A DNA stretch of 64,000 nucleotides from Minwuiaceae bacterium (GTDB taxonomy: Bacteria > Pseudomonadota > Alphaproteobacteria > Minwuiales > Minwuiaceae). Made by a program: the position numbers and the translations under genes. This document shows positions 17,634 to 26,598 of this stretch, piece by piece. Numbering within the stretch: the stretch's first letter is position 1; each line of letters starts with the position of its first letter. Below the pieces are notes generated by a model, which saw nothing but the letters and a program-made list of their open reading frames with translations, was not told where the DNA came from and ran no database searches. The stretch covers positions 124,001-188,000 of the forward strand of contig JANQEE010000049.1 of assembly GCA_028278525.1 (NCBI GenBank). The letters are read 5' to 3'.

Positions 17634-17663
17634 CTTGAACATGCGGCCGGTTGATCCACATTA
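17634..17663 (+). promoter_or_regulatory. Possible heat-shock (sigma-32-like) promoter for lon
   Basis: CTTGAA at 17634-17639 and CCACATTA at 17656-17663 resemble the -35 CTTGAA and -10 CCCCATNTA elements of RpoH promoters. The 16-base spacer is one or two longer than usual and the -10 has one mismatch in the C run. The site lies 118 bases before lon, a known heat-shock gene in other bacteria. Confidence 0.35.
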
Positions 17664-17781
17664 AGGGAGCACTCCGATACGACGGCTCCGATCTCCAAGA
17701 CGATGGACCTATCCGGTCCCGCGATGACACCTAGGCCGAGCCCCGCGGTGGGCGTCAGTTAATCATCTAAAGGCGTATTCC

Positions 17782-20199
17782 ATGTTCGATAAGCCGCGCG
17801 TTCAAACCTTCCCCGTTTTGCCCCTGCGCGACATTGTGGTGTTCCCGCACATGATCGTGCCGCTGTTCGTCGGCCGCGATAAGTCGGTCCGGGCGCTCGA
17901 GGACGTGATGAAGGACGACAAGCAGATCCTGCTTGTCGCGCAGAAGGACGCGAGCGACGACAATCCCGCGATCGAGGATATTCACACCGTCGGCACGGTG
18001 TCGACGGTGCTGCAATTGCTGAAGCTGCCGGACGGTACCGTCAAGGTGCTGGTCGAAGGCGGCAACCGCGCCCGGATCGAGCGTTACACCGACAACGATG
18101 CGTTCTTCCAGGCAGAGGCCGAAATCGTCGACGAGGAGACGCCGGAGGACCAGGACCTCGAGGCGCTGTCCCGCTCGGTGGTCGCGCAGTTCGAGCAATA
18201 TGTGAAGCTCAACCGCAAGATCCCGCCGGAAGTGCTTGTTACCGTCAATCAGATCGACGATGCGTCGAAATTGGCGGATACCATCGCCCAGCACCTGTCG
18301 CTGAACATCAGTGACAAGCAGGAACTGCTTGAGATCGTTAGCGTTTCTGAGCGGCTTGAGCGGATCTTCGCCATGATGGAAGGCGAGATCGGTGTGCTGC
18401 AGGTCGAGAAGAAGATCCGCGGCCGGGTCAAGCGGCAGATGGAGAAGACCCAGCGCGAGTACTACCTGAACGAACAGTTGAAGGCGATCCAGAAGGAACT
18501 CGGCGAGGGAGACGACGGCCGCGACGAGTTGGCCGAGCTCGAGGACAAGATCGCCAAGACGAAGTTGAGCAAGGAAGCCCGGGAGAAGGCCGGCGCGGAG
18601 ATCAAGAAGCTCCGCTCCATGAGCCCGATGTCGGCGGAAGCGACGGTGGTGCGGAACTACCTGGATTGGCTGCTGTCTATCCCGTGGGGCAAGCGCAGCA
18701 AGGTCAAGGCCGACATTCTGAACGCTCAGAAGATCCTCGATCAGGATCACTATGGCCTCGACAAGGTTAAAGAGCGGATCCTGGAATACTTGGCGGTGCA
18801 GCAGCGCACCCGGAAACTGAAAGGTCCGATCCTCTGTCTGGTCGGTCCGCCCGGCGTCGGTAAAACCTCGCTCGGCAAGTCGATTGCCCGCGCGACGGGG
18901 CGAAACTTCATTCGGATGTCGCTTGGCGGCGTACGTGACGAAGCCGAGATTCGCGGCCATCGCCGCACCTATATCGGCTCGATGCCCGGCAAGATCATTC
19001 AGTCGATGAAGAAGGCGAAGACCGCCAACCCTCTGTTCCTGCTGGACGAGGTGGACAAGATGGGCGCCGACTTCCGCGGCGACCCGTCTTCGGCGCTGCT
19101 GGAGGTCCTGGATCCCGAGCAGAACAACACTTTTAACGATCATTACCTGGAGGTCGATTACGATCTTTCGGACGTGATGTTCATCTGCACCGCCAACACG
19201 CTGCGTCTGCCGCAGCCGTTGCTGGACCGGATGGAGGTGATCCGTATCTCCGGCTATACGGAGGACGAAAAGGTCGAGATCGCGAAACGGCACCTGGTCG
19301 CGAAGCAGATGAAGGCGCATGGCCTGAAAGAAGGCGAGTGGTCGATGTCCGACTCGGCGCTGCGCGACCTCATCCGCTACTACACGCGTGAGGCGGGTGT
19401 GCGGAACCTGGAACGCGAACTGGCCAATCTGACCCGGAAAGCGATCAAGGAAATCCTGACCAAGAACCTCGAAAAGATTCAGGTCACCAGGCGCAACCTG
19501 GACAAGTATGCGGGTGTCCGGCGTTTCCGGTTCGGCGAGATCGAAGAGACCGATATGATCGGCGTAACAACCGGCCTGGCATGGACGGAAGTCGGCGGCG
19601 AACTGCTGTCGATCGAAGCCGTCATGCTGCCGGGCAAGGGCCGGATGACGATCACCGGCAAGCTTGGCGACGTTATGCAGGAGTCGGTGCAGGCCGCCAA
19701 ATCCTACGTGCGCGCCCGTTCCGTAGACTTCGGTGTGAAGCCGACGCTCTATGATCGGAAGGATATTCACATCCACGTGCCGGAAGGGGCGACGCCGAAA
19801 GACGGCCCGTCCGCGGGTGTCGCGATGGTGACTTCTATTGTGTCCGTACTAACGCAGAACCCGGTTCGGCGCGACATCGCCATGACCGGTGAGGTTACGC
19901 TGCGCGGGCGCGTGCTGCCGATTGGCGGTCTGAAGGAGAAGCTGTACGCGGCGCATCGCGCCGGTATCAAGACGGTGTTGATCCCGAACGACAACGTGAA
20001 GGACCTGACCGAGATTCCGGAGAACGTGAAACGCGATTTGGAAATCGTACCGGTGTCCAGTGTCGACGAGGTGCTGCACCGTGCGCTGACCGACCAGATT
20101 GTCGCGATCGAGTGGAACGAGGAAGACGAGATCGATCAGGTTGCTAAGAAGGGCGACGAGGATCGTGACAGCGACCTCGAAGGTGTGATCACGCACTGA
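17782..20199 (+). CDS. lon: ATP-dependent protease La
   Basis: The 805-residue LonA protease degrades misfolded and regulatory proteins. The N-terminal substrate-binding domain starts [20 protein letters not shown]. The AAA+ module has Walker [14 protein letters not shown] (about residue 355) and [10 protein letters not shown]. The C-terminal protease domain carries the Ser-Lys dyad, with serine in DGPSAGVAM (about 677) and lysine in [11 protein letters not shown]. There is a 25-residue acidic tail after the domain. Position between clpX and hupB is the common alphaproteobacterial order. Confidence 0.98.
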   Translation: MFDKPRVQTFPVLPLRDIVVFPHMIVPLFVGRDKSVRALEDVMKDDKQILLVAQKDASDDNPAIEDIHTVGTVSTVLQLLKLPDGTVKVLVEGGNRARIERYTDNDAFFQAEAEIVDEETPEDQDLEALSRSVVAQFEQYVKLNRKIPPEVLVTVNQIDDASKLADTIAQHLSLNISDKQELLEIVSVSERLERIFAMMEGEIGVLQVEKKIRGRVKRQMEKTQREYYLNEQLKAIQKELGEGDDGRDELAELEDKIAKTKLSKEAREKAGAEIKKLRSMSPMSAEATVVRNYLDWLLSIPWGKRSKVKADILNAQKILDQDHYGLDKVKERILEYLAVQQRTRKLKGPILCLVGPPGVGKTSLGKSIARATGRNFIRMSLGGVRDEAEIRGHRRTYIGSMPGKIIQSMKKAKTANPLFLLDEVDKMGADFRGDPSSALLEVLDPEQNNTFNDHYLEVDYDLSDVMFICTANTLRLPQPLLDRMEVIRISGYTEDEKVEIAKRHLVAKQMKAHGLKEGEWSMSDSALRDLIRYYTREAGVRNLERELANLTRKAIKEILTKNLEKIQVTRRNLDKYAGVRRFRFGEIEETDMIGVTTGLAWTEVGGELLSIEAVMLPGKGRMTITGKLGDVMQESVQAAKSYVRARSVDFGVKPTLYDRKDIHIHVPEGATPKDGPSAGVAMVTSIVSVLTQNPVRRDIAMTGEVTLRGRVLPIGGLKEKLYAAHRAGIKTVLIPNDNVKDLTEIPENVKRDLEIVPVSSVDEVLHRALTDQIVAIEWNEEDEIDQVAKKGDEDRDSDLEGVITH

Positions 20200-20270
20200 C
20201 GGATCGTGTCTGAGAAACCACACCGAGGCCCTCAAAGGCATCGAAATCCAAGGTTTTGTGCGATTTTCCT

Positions 20271-20300
20271 TTGACGTTCGTCTCGACGTCGACCTAAACT
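20271..20300 (+). promoter_or_regulatory. Sigma-70-type promoter for hupB
   Basis: TTGACG at 20271-20276 and TAAACT at 20295-20300 are separated by 18 bases. The -35 matches five of six consensus bases and the -10 four of six. The predicted start would leave a leader of about 50 bases with the AGAGGGGG ribosome site. Confidence 0.5.
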
Positions 20301-20359
20301 CCTTTGGCGTCGTCGCACGTGATTCCAATGATATTCCGCCATTTAGAGGGGGCTCCGAC

Positions 20360-20632
20360 GTGAACAAAAATGATTTGGTCGCGGCTGTAGCAGCATCGAC
20401 TGGCCTGTCTAAAGCCGATGCTTCTGGTGCCGTTGATTCAGTGTTTGACGAAATTACAGGTGCGTTGGTCAAGGGAGACGAGGTTCGGCTCGTCGGGTTC
20501 GGCAGTTTCAGCGTGGCGCAACGTCGCGCGTCTGAAGGCCGCAATCCGCGGACCGGCGAAAAGATCCAGATTCCGGCGTCCAAGCAGCCGAAGTTCAAGG
20601 CAGGTAAGAGCTTAAAGTCTGCCGTGAACTGA
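20360..20632 (+). CDS. hupB: DNA-binding protein HU (beta-type)
   Basis: HU is the small histone-like dimer that bends and compacts DNA. The 90-residue product begins MNKNDLVAAVAASTGLSKAD and contains the beta-arm signature GFGSFSVAQRRASEGRNPRTG, ending KFKAGKSLKSAVN. The GTG start at 20360 has AGAGGGGG eight bases upstream. It follows lon and is followed by a good intrinsic terminator. IHF subunits differ at the arm tip, so HU is the better call. Confidence 0.95.
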   Translation: MNKNDLVAAVAASTGLSKADASGAVDSVFDEITGALVKGDEVRLVGFGSFSVAQRRASEGRNPRTGEKIQIPASKQPKFKAGKSLKSAVN

Positions 20633-20655
20633 TTGGCGAACGAAATTTGCCGATG

Positions 20656-20687
20656 CCGGCCGCTGTTCGCAGCGGCCGGTTTCGTTT
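20656..20687 (+). terminator. Intrinsic terminator after hupB
   Basis: A nine-base-pair GC stem, CCGGCCGCT and AGCGGCCGG, closes a six-base GTTCGC loop and is followed by TTTCGTTTT. It begins 23 bases after the hupB stop. Confidence 0.85.
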
Positions 20688-20709
20688 TGGGGCCGACGAT
20701 TTCGCCGCT

Positions 20710-20738
20710 TTCGTTTTGCCCGTGATGTGCGGTAGAAT
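20710..20738 (+). promoter_or_regulatory. Possible promoter of tRNA-Val
   Basis: TAGAAT at 20733-20738 matches the -10 consensus at five of six positions and ends 13 bases before the tRNA. The -35 region 17 bases upstream (TTCGTT) is poor. Confidence 0.35.
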
Positions 20739-20751
20739 CTTAAGCTCACGG

Positions 20752-20827
20752 GGGCGGTTAGCTCAGTTGGAAGAGCATCTCGTTTACACCGAGAGGGTCG
20801 GCAGTTCGAGCCTGTCACCGCCCACCA
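20752..20827 (+). tRNA. tRNA-Val (UAC)
   Basis: The 76-base cloverleaf has acceptor GGGCGGT paired with ACCGCCC, the D-arm TTAGCTCAGTTGG, the T-arm with GTTCGAGC and an encoded CCA. The anticodon loop TTTACAC gives anticodon UAC for valine. Confidence 0.97.
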
Positions 20828-20885
20828 TTTCCAAAAAAACCGACCGTGGCCGTTTATCCGCCGGAACCGTGGATGCACCTTCGGG

Positions 20886-21938
20886 TCACGTCTCGGCCGG
20901 CTTTCCCATCAACGATTCGAAGCGTTCTGCGTAGGCCGGCCACACCGCGGGGTTGAGCAGCCGAGACGGGCGCTTGCCGGAATATATGGCGGCAAGCTGG
21001 TCAATGGTTCCCAGTGCAACCGTTCGCCGAGACTCGTGCGTTACGCCAGCCGTATGGGGTGTCGCGATCACCGTTTCGAATTGCAACAAGGGGTGGTTGG
21101 GCGGCGGCGGTTCGGTATCCCACACATCCAGCCCGGCGCCGGCCAGTTTGGACCCGGCCAGCGCGTCGACCAGCGCCGCCTCGTCATGGATACCGCCGCG
21201 CGCGGTCGAGATGAAATAGGTGCCGGCCCGCATCAATTCGATTTCCGTGCGCCCGATCATGCCGGTCGTCTCGGTGGTACGCGGGCAGTGAATGGTAACG
21301 AAATCCGATTGCCGCATCAGGTCGTGCAGGTCGACGGGTTCGGCCCCGCGCTCGCGGAATTGGGCCTCCGAAAGATAAGGGTCGTAGGCCAGCACCCGCA
21401 TCTCGAACAGTGTGCCGCAGAGCCGGGCGACCTGACCGCCGACATGGCCCAGCCCAACAATGCCGACTGTCTTGCCGTGGATGTCGCGGCCCAGCAGGTC
21501 TTCCCGTGTCGTGAAGCCGCCCCGGCGGACAACCTTGTCGGCCTCGTGTAGCCGGCTCGCCAACGACAGCATCATGCCGAGTGCGTGTTCGGCCACCGCC
21601 TGCTTGTTGCCGCCGGCCTGGTTGACCGCGATCACCCCGGCCGCGGTGCAGGCGTCCAGGTCGACGGTGTCGTAGCCGGACCCGTGCGTTGAAACCACCA
21701 ACATGTCGGGGCAATGCGCCAGCAATTCGCGTGTCACGAAGTATTGCGTCGGCAACTCATCCCGGTTTGAGAGAACCTGGTAGACGTCGGCGGCTGCCAG
21801 GGCGCGCAGATTGTCTTCCGTGGGGTCGGCATAGCGCAGCCGCACCGCCTCTATCTCGCTGTACTGTTCCAGATGCGATTCCGCGGCCTGGTGTTGCCAG
21901 GCTTCGAAATAGGCGACTTGCAGGTTGGGCTTGGTCAT
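20886..21938 (-). CDS. D-isomer-specific 2-hydroxyacid dehydrogenase
   Basis: A 350-residue NAD(P)-dependent oxidoreductase that should interconvert a 2-oxoacid and a D-2-hydroxyacid. The dinucleotide motif is VGIVGLGHVGGQVARLCG. The catalytic arginine is in STARGGIHDEAAL, the glutamate in DVWDTEPPPPNHPLL and the histidine in ATPHTAGVTHES. The upstream VVSTHGSGYDTVDLDACTAA is also typical. Substrate specificity among phosphoglycerate, glyoxylate and other dehydrogenases cannot be told; the lack of an ACT domain and its length argue against serine-pathway SerA. It is a lone minus-strand gene between tRNA-Val and a zinc-ribbon gene. Confidence 0.92.
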   Translation of the reverse strand: MTKPNLQVAYFEAWQHQAAESHLEQYSEIEAVRLRYADPTEDNLRALAAADVYQVLSNRDELPTQYFVTRELLAHCPDMLVVSTHGSGYDTVDLDACTAAGVIAVNQAGGNKQAVAEHALGMMLSLASRLHEADKVVRRGGFTTREDLLGRDIHGKTVGIVGLGHVGGQVARLCGTLFEMRVLAYDPYLSEAQFRERGAEPVDLHDLMRQSDFVTIHCPRTTETTGMIGRTEIELMRAGTYFISTARGGIHDEAALVDALAGSKLAGAGLDVWDTEPPPPNHPLLQFETVIATPHTAGVTHESRRTVALGTIDQLAAIYSGKRPSRLLNPAVWPAYAERFESLMGKPAET

Positions 21939-22111
21939 ATGCCGGACTCATCCATCGAAATCTCTTACTCCGTGGGGTTTGGCGAATTCTGGCCGGGGGC
22001 TACCGGTCAGGACAATGCCTATTGCCGCCGCTTGCCTAAAATTCCACCAGATTGGTGAATTGTCGCTCCTGAGCCAGAGCCGGGCGTATCGAGCATAGCT
22101 CATATGCGGAA

Positions 22112-22330
22112 ATGGCCAGTCTCAATTTTGAAACACCGTGGCATCATTCGTTAATGACTGAAATCATCGATTGCGAAGAGTATTATGAGCCTCCGGTAAG
22201 CGATCCAGAATATCGCAATTGTCTGCGTTGTGACCGGATTTTCCTGTCGGAAGGCTCACACAACAGGGTTTGCCGTAAGTGTAAGAGTACGTCGGCGTGG
22301 CGCGAGGGTGAGTTCCCAAGCACCTTTTAG
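22112..22330 (+). CDS. Small zinc-ribbon protein
   Basis: The 72-residue product contains two CxxC pairs, NCLRCDRIF and RVCRKCKST, 13 residues apart, a classic zinc ribbon. The frame begins MASLNFETPWHHSL, but a second ATG at 22154 (MTEIIDCEEYYEPP) could be the real start; neither has a convincing ribosome site. The C-terminal SAWREGEFPSTF has no known match. Zinc ribbons of this size often bind nucleic acid or other proteins, but no function can be assigned. Confidence 0.65.
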   Translation: MASLNFETPWHHSLMTEIIDCEEYYEPPVSDPEYRNCLRCDRIFLSEGSHNRVCRKCKSTSAWREGEFPSTF

Positions 22331-22521
22331 ATCGGCGAGATCCTTACGGAATTCGGGGAGGGCAGTGATCTCGACAGAGGGACTGAGGGGATAATTCGTG
22401 GTTTTGCGATACCGGAGGCATTGTCTCGGATCGCCAAGCGTAATTCCTCATTAACGTTAACAGGACAGTAGCTTTTACCGGTTATCGTAGTCGCGTTTGC
22501 ATCCATCGGAACAAACGCGCC

Positions 22522-22827
22522 ATGTCTGTCGAAGGCATCTCATCCAAACCGTCGGCGCCTCTGAACCGGCCAAAGGCCGGGGCTGAATGGCGTGCGGACA
22601 CGGCTGCCGATGCTGCGGATACCGGCACTCCGGTTCCGGAGGACGCGGTCGTTGCCGGCGGCGGCGTGGGTGGTATCGATCCGAAGGTCGCGGCCCTGGT
22701 TCAGGACAATCTGACGGCGCAGGATGCGCTGGCGTTGGCGGCCGGCCTGACGGACGCCTTGGCCAAGACATCCGGCGCGATCGCGAACGCCAATCCCGGC
22801 ACGGCTGCCGACACGAAATCCGCCTGA
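22522..22827 (+). CDS. Small Ala/Gly-rich hypothetical protein
   Basis: This 101-residue protein starts MSVEGISSKPSAPLNRPKAG, has a disordered, alanine- and glycine-rich middle (ADAADTGTPVP, VVAGGGVGG) and a predicted helix, KVAALVQDNLTAQDALALAA. I do not recognise it. It is convergent with flaG, 20 bases apart. GGAA about ten bases before the ATG is a weak ribosome site. The low-complexity sequence lowers confidence that it is translated. Confidence 0.5.
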   Translation: MSVEGISSKPSAPLNRPKAGAEWRADTAADAADTGTPVPEDAVVAGGGVGGIDPKVAALVQDNLTAQDALALAAGLTDALAKTSGAIANANPGTAADTKSA

Positions 22828-22847
22828 AGTCGGCGCAAGACGCGCTC

Positions 22848-23249
22848 TTAGGCTGTCTTGTTGACTGTCAGACCCTGCAGCTGCCGATAGAACGCCAGGC
22901 GCTCCAGCACCTGCTCGGGCGGATATTGGCGGATGACTTCGCCTGTTTCCGCGTCGACGGACTTATAGATGAAGCGGCCGGAACCCTCGTCCAGTTCGAC
23001 CCGGAGTCGTGAGTTCGCGGGCTCCTGCGCGCCGAGCGTGTCGTTGAGGATTTCGTTCGCCCGCTCCAGCGGGTCCGGCGCCGGTTCCTTCGGCGTCTCG
23101 ATACGGGCGGTCTGCCGCGTTTCTTCCGTGTGACTTCTCTGCGCGGCCGCGAAGTCGGACGGGCCGGCGGTATTGGGCACGGAAACCGGGGGGCGTTGCA
23201 CCAACGCCCGCGGCTGTGAAACCGCAACGGATACCTGTTTTACATCCAT
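22848..23249 (-). CDS. flaG: Flagellar protein FlaG
   Basis: The 133-residue protein has a disordered N-terminal half and a C-terminal FlaG domain: SRLRVELDEGSGRFIYKSVD followed by ETGEVIRQYPPEQVLERLAF. FlaG proteins are small flagellar factors often found near flagellin or cap genes and affect filament length in some bacteria. ATG 23249 is preceded by GGGAGG at good spacing. It lies 95 bases after a small gene on the same strand. No other flagellar gene is in this window, so flaG here is away from the main clusters. Confidence 0.85.
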   Translation of the reverse strand: MDVKQVSVAVSQPRALVQRPPVSVPNTAGPSDFAAAQRSHTEETRQTARIETPKEPAPDPLERANEILNDTLGAQEPANSRLRVELDEGSGRFIYKSVDAETGEVIRQYPPEQVLERLAFYRQLQGLTVNKTA

Positions 23250-23344
23250 TGTCAGCCTCCCGGATTTACCTGGTTCGATATCATTCTGCGGTGCAATTGG
23301 TCTCCCCAGGCCCGTTGCATGCGTGGTTGTTCAGAGCGGTCCCG

Positions 23345-23539
23345 TCAGGTTCTGACGTCCACCACGGTTCCCTTGCCGTCGCCCGGATCCGATTCTACCG
23401 GTCCGGCCGCGTCCGGCTCGACTTGATTGCCTGCCTGACCGACGGATTCGGACGAGGTGGCACGGCCCGACGACTGGGCAAGCGACTGCGCTTGCGGGGG
23501 CAAGATCGGGGTGGAAGCTCCAACGGATTCAATGGCCAT
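23345..23539 (-). CDS. Small hypothetical protein upstream of flaG
   Basis: A 64-residue, Ser/Gly/Pro-rich protein starting MAIESVGASTPILPPQAQSL and ending GDGKGTVVDVRT. It is probably disordered and matches no family I know. ATG 23539 has AGGAAAGGGA upstream at good spacing, which supports translation. It precedes flaG on the same strand by 95 bases, so a flagellar or motility connection is possible but unproven. Confidence 0.55.
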   Translation of the reverse strand: MAIESVGASTPILPPQAQSLAQSSGRATSSESVGQAGNQVEPDAAGPVESDPGDGKGTVVDVRT

Positions 23540-23658
23540 GGGGTCCCTTTCCTGGCGCTTTGATACTGGTTCGAAGCTACAGGATCGAACAGTTTCGTTA
23601 AGGAATCGTTCATAACTATTTGCAATTTATCAACAATTTGGCGCGCTTTTGCGCGATT

Positions 23659-24159
23659 CTAACGGTTGGCCTCGGCCAGTCGGTACATGAAATAGCGATC
23701 CGTCTGGATGTCGTTCGGCAGAGGCAGAGGGCTGCTGCCGGCCAATGTAAGCGGTTGGTCCGAAACCACGACGGCGCCGGGGCCAAGCAGTCCGACCAGC
23801 GGCTCCTCTATCGCCTTCGCCAGACTGGCGGTTGCGCCTGTATCGCCCGAGCCGATGTCGCAATGTGCCAGAACCGCCGGGCGGCCGACCCGGGCCATGG
23901 CCGTATCGAGCGTCTCTCGGAAGTCGCCGAGGATCAGATGCGCGTCGTCCGGTGTGCTGTCGGGGTGCGATGCCACCTGACGGTCGAACACGAAGATCTC
24001 GCGGTCCGGCATCGTTTCGCGCAGATGGTCGAAGGTTCGGCCATTGCCGAGGCCGAGCTCCAGGACGGGGCCGGGCAGGGACCGGATCAGCTCGGCGGCA
24101 TGGTCCAGGCAGGCGCGCTGTGCCTGCAAACGTCGGATGGCACTGTCCAGACGGCTCAT
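23659..24159 (-). CDS. Class I SAM-dependent methyltransferase-like protein
   Basis: The 166-residue protein has the SAM-binding Rossmann motif PVLELGLGNGRTFDHLRE (motif I), an acidic strand end REIFVFDRQV and GDFRETL, then AVLAHCDIGSGD. This matches small class I methyltransferase folds; the target is unknown. The start MSRLDSAIRRLQAQRACLDH is preceded by GGAGCA. Length is short for the class, so it has no extra substrate-recognition domain. It is separated from the small flagellar genes by about 120 bases of AT-richer DNA. Confidence 0.75.
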   Translation of the reverse strand: MSRLDSAIRRLQAQRACLDHAAELIRSLPGPVLELGLGNGRTFDHLRETMPDREIFVFDRQVASHPDSTPDDAHLILGDFRETLDTAMARVGRPAVLAHCDIGSGDTGATASLAKAIEEPLVGLLGPGAVVVSDQPLTLAGSSPLPLPNDIQTDRYFMYRLAEANR

Positions 24160-24318
24160 GACGGCTGCTCCGTAAATCCGGGCCGGTTCGATGCAATCCC
24201 GCTCTTGTATCAGCAGGCGCCGTTCGGGTCAGCGCCTTCCGTCTCGGCCATTTATTTCATCGCCGTTCACGCGATTTTAGGGCGCGTACGGGACAATAAA
24301 GGCGATGGAGCGCGGTTG

Positions 24319-24483
24319 ATGGTGGCAGTTGACCTTTCGGTCGATCGCTCGTCGGAGGCCGCACGCCATGCATCCGCCGACGGCGACGATCATCGTCTTG
24401 GCCTGACGGGGCGGGCAGTTTGGCTGGCGGGTGCGATGCTCGCCTGGCTGTTCCTCTACGTGGCGTTCGCCAGTTCGTTTTAG
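24319..24483 (+). CDS. Small single-pass membrane protein, hypothetical
   Basis: This 54-residue frame begins MVAVDLSVDRSSEAARHASA and ends with one hydrophobic helix, AVWLAGAMLAWLFLYVAFAS. GGAG lies about ten bases upstream of ATG 24319. No family is recognised. The hydrophobic helix and plausible ribosome site favour a real small membrane protein, but the open frame extends far upstream without a stop, so chance is not excluded. Confidence 0.4.
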   Translation: MVAVDLSVDRSSEAARHASADGDDHRLGLTGRAVWLAGAMLAWLFLYVAFASSF

Positions 24484-24552
24484 CCGGGCGAGCCCGACTC
24501 CATCCCGCATCACCGGGCCGACCTAAAGACAGGCCGACAGGCCTTATGCGGC

Positions 24553-24581
24553 TTGACTTACCGCCGCCTTGCGCGTACATC
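24553..24581 (+). promoter_or_regulatory. Promoter of tRNA-Asp
   Basis: TTGACT at 24553-24558 and TACATC at 24576-24581 are 17 bases apart. The -35 matches five of six consensus bases, the -10 three. The implied start is about eight bases before the tRNA. Confidence 0.5.
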
Positions 24582-24595
24582 CAGCCTTCCTGATT

Positions 24596-24672
24596 GGGGG
24601 TGTAGCTCAGTTGGTTAGAGCGCTGGCCTGTCACGCCAGAGGTCGCGGGTTCGAGTCCCGTCACTCCCGCCA
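24596..24672 (+). tRNA. tRNA-Asp (GUC)
   Basis: The 77-base cloverleaf has acceptor GGGGGTG paired with CACTCCC (one G-U pair), discriminator G and an encoded CCA. The anticodon stem CTGGC/GCCAG encloses CTGTCAC, giving anticodon GUC for aspartate. Confidence 0.97.
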
Positions 24673-25047
24673 TCCAATGACAATCTGATCCATTTCGCCG
24701 GTGGCGCTGCCGTGTCCACCGGGACATGAGGCATCGTGCCCCCGGTGGTCTTGCAGGCGCGCTAAATCCACCCGCATAACTCCCACCCGCGTAAGTCATT
24801 GTGGTCGCGCCGAAACAAACTCTATGCTAGAGACGTTTGGACTATTCGGTTCCACGATTCGCGGTGTGGGGCAAATTGTCGCGATGCAATAGGAACGATC
24901 CGCGGGTCCGCTATTTCGAATAGTAGTATCCGGGTAAACTTGGGTTTGAATCAAAATGGACGGTCCCTATAATGCGCGCGCCTCGGCGCGGGGCATTGTC
25001 GCTGCAATGCAATAAGGCGGCACGAGCGGAGTGCGGAGCTCTTTCCC
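24673..25047. other. Intergenic region with three mutually complementary segments and the nuo leader
   Basis: No gene is supported here. Just after tRNA-Asp, CCGGTGG (24698-24704), CCACCGGG (24716-24723) and CCCGGTGG (24741-24748) can pair in two mutually exclusive hairpins, 1-2 or 2-3; there is no T-run, so this is not a standard terminator. Further on are the nuo promoter at 24946 and a GC-rich short hairpin (GCGCGCGCCTCGGCGCG) just downstream of its -10. Confidence 0.5.
24946..24973 (+). promoter_or_regulatory. Sigma-70-type promoter of the nuo operon
   Basis: TTGAAT at 24946-24951 and a perfect TATAAT at 24968-24973 are separated by 16 bases. The predicted transcript would start near 24980, about 68 bases before nuoA. 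A consensus -10 is uncommon in this GC-rich DNA. Confidence 0.65.
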
Positions 25048-25413
25048 ATGCATGACTTCCTTGCCGAATACCTGCCGATCCTGATCTTCCTCGGGATTGC
25101 GGTGGGTCTGGCCTCCGCGATCGTCATCGCTTCGTTCATTATTGCCAGGCAGCGGCCGGATCCGGAGAAGCTGTCGCCTTACGAATGCGGCTTCGAACCG
25201 TTCGACGATTCCCGCAAGCAGTTCGACGTTCGCTTCTACCTGGTGGCTATTCTTTTCATCATTTTCGACCTGGAAGTCGCATTCTTGTTTCCCTGGGCGG
25301 TCTCGCTCGGCGAAATCGGCGTGTTCGGGTTTTGGTCGATGATGCTGTTCCTCGGCATCCTGACGGTCGGCTTTATCTACGAGTGGAAGAAAGGGGCCTT
25401 GGAATGGGAATAG
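25048..25413 (+). CDS. nuoA: NADH-quinone oxidoreductase subunit A
   Basis: Membrane subunit of complex I at the junction of the quinone chamber and proton channels. The 121-residue protein has three membrane helices: [20 protein letters not shown], the segment [20 protein letters not shown], and [16 protein letters not shown]. The conserved loop [20 protein letters not shown] carries the family cysteine. It is the first gene of the operon, and nuoB starts inside its last codons. Confidence 0.97.
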   Translation: MHDFLAEYLPILIFLGIAVGLASAIVIASFIIARQRPDPEKLSPYECGFEPFDDSRKQFDVRFYLVAILFIIFDLEVAFLFPWAVSLGEIGVFGFWSMMLFLGILTVGFIYEWKKGALEWE

Positions 25414-25934
25414 TGGAAACCCCGGGGCCCGCTGCCGGGCAGGATGCATTCTGGCAGGATGTGGGAGAGGAGCTACAGGACAAGGGCTTCGTCGTCAGCC
25501 AGGTGGACAAGCTGGTCAATTGGGCGCGGACAGGCTCGCTCTGGCCGATGACCTTCGGCCTCGCCTGCTGCGCCGTCGAAATGATCCACGCCTACATGCC
25601 GAGATACGATCTCGACCGCTTCGGCGTGGTGCCGCGGGCCAGCCCGCGCCAGTCCGACGTGATGATCGTCGCCGGCACGCTGACCAACAAGATGGCGCCC
25701 GCGTTGCGCAAGGTCTATGACCAGATGGCCGAACCGCGCTATGTCATCTCCATGGGGTCGTGCGCCAACGGCGGCGGCTATTATCACTACTCTTATTCCG
25801 TCGTACGGGGCTGCGACCGCATCGTTCCCGTCGATATTTATGTACCGGGCTGCCCGCCGACGGCGGAGGCGCTGGTCTACGGCATTCTGCAGCTGCAAAA
25901 GAAGATCTGGCGTACGGGTACGATTGCCCGCTGA
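25404..25934 (+). CDS. nuoB: NADH-quinone oxidoreductase subunit B
   Basis: The peripheral-arm subunit that holds cluster N2, the last iron-sulfur centre before quinone. The 176-residue protein shows [12 protein letters not shown] with the tandem cysteines, [12 protein letters not shown] and [13 protein letters not shown]-type spacing (here [12 protein letters not shown]), the four N2 ligands. ATG 25404 overlaps the end of nuoA by ten bases. Confidence 0.97.
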   Translation: MGIVETPGPAAGQDAFWQDVGEELQDKGFVVSQVDKLVNWARTGSLWPMTFGLACCAVEMIHAYMPRYDLDRFGVVPRASPRQSDVMIVAGTLTNKMAPALRKVYDQMAEPRYVISMGSCANGGGYYHYSYSVVRGCDRIVPVDIYVPGCPPTAEALVYGILQLQKKIWRTGTIAR

Positions 25935-25989
25935 CCGGCGGCGCGCGTGTCCGTCAGAGAACTCGGAATAGGAATGGATTGATTTAGCC

Positions 25990-26598
25990 ATGGACGAGGC
26001 GCTTTCCGATCTCGGCGACCATATCGCGGCGGCGTTTCCGAACGATGTCACTCGCACCGACGTGGCGCTCGGCGAACTGACGATCGAGGCGCGCAGCGAC
26101 GCGCTGGTGAAATTGCTGACGTTTCTGCGCGACGACCAGAACTGCCAGTTCAAGCTGTTGGTCGATGTTTGCGGCGTCGATCACCCCGACCGGCCGCAAC
26201 GCTTCGATGTCGTCTATCACCTGCTCAGCCCCCGCCATAACCAGCGCGTCCGGGTCCGGGTCTTGACCGACGAGCAGACCCCGGTGCCTTCGGTGACGGG
26301 TGTCTTCAAGTCGGCCGGCTGGTTCGAGCGGGAAGCCTGGGACATGTACGGCATCATGTTCTCCGGCCACCCCGATTTGCGCCGTTTGTTGACCGATTAC
26401 GGGTTCGAAGGGCATCCCCTGCGCAAGGATTTCCCGCTCACCGGCCATGTCGAGGTGCGCTACGACGACGAGCAGAAGCGCGTGGTCTACGAGCCCGTCA
26501 GTCTGGTCCAGGACTTCCGCCGTTTCGATTTCATGAGCCCCTGGGAAAGCGCCGAGTACATCCTGCCGGGCGACGAGAAGAGCCAGGAGCAATCCTGA
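25990..26598 (+). CDS. nuoC: NADH-quinone oxidoreductase subunit C
   Basis: The 30-kDa-type peripheral-arm subunit (202 residues), separate from NuoD as usual in alphaproteobacteria. Family signature [20 protein letters not shown] is followed by [19 protein letters not shown] 55-base gap follows nuoB; its stop overlaps the nuoD start by one base (TGATG). Confidence 0.97.
   Translation: MDEALSDLGDHIAAAFPNDVTRTDVALGELTIEARSDALVKLLTFLRDDQNCQFKLLVDVCGVDHPDRPQRFDVVYHLLSPRHNQRVRVRVLTDEQTPVPSVTGVFKSAGWFEREAWDMYGIMFSGHPDLRRLLTDYGFEGHPLRKDFPLTGHVEVRYDDEQKRVVYEPVSLVQDFRRFDFMSPWESAEYILPGDEKSQEQS

Noticed and set aside
17767-19776. A 669-codon minus-strand frame
   Set aside because: Antisense to lon, rich in His, Arg and Gln as usual for frame shadows, with no recognisable domain.
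24701-24892. 63-codon frame after tRNA-Asp
   Set aside because: It overlaps the hairpin segments, has no ribosome site and shows no domain.
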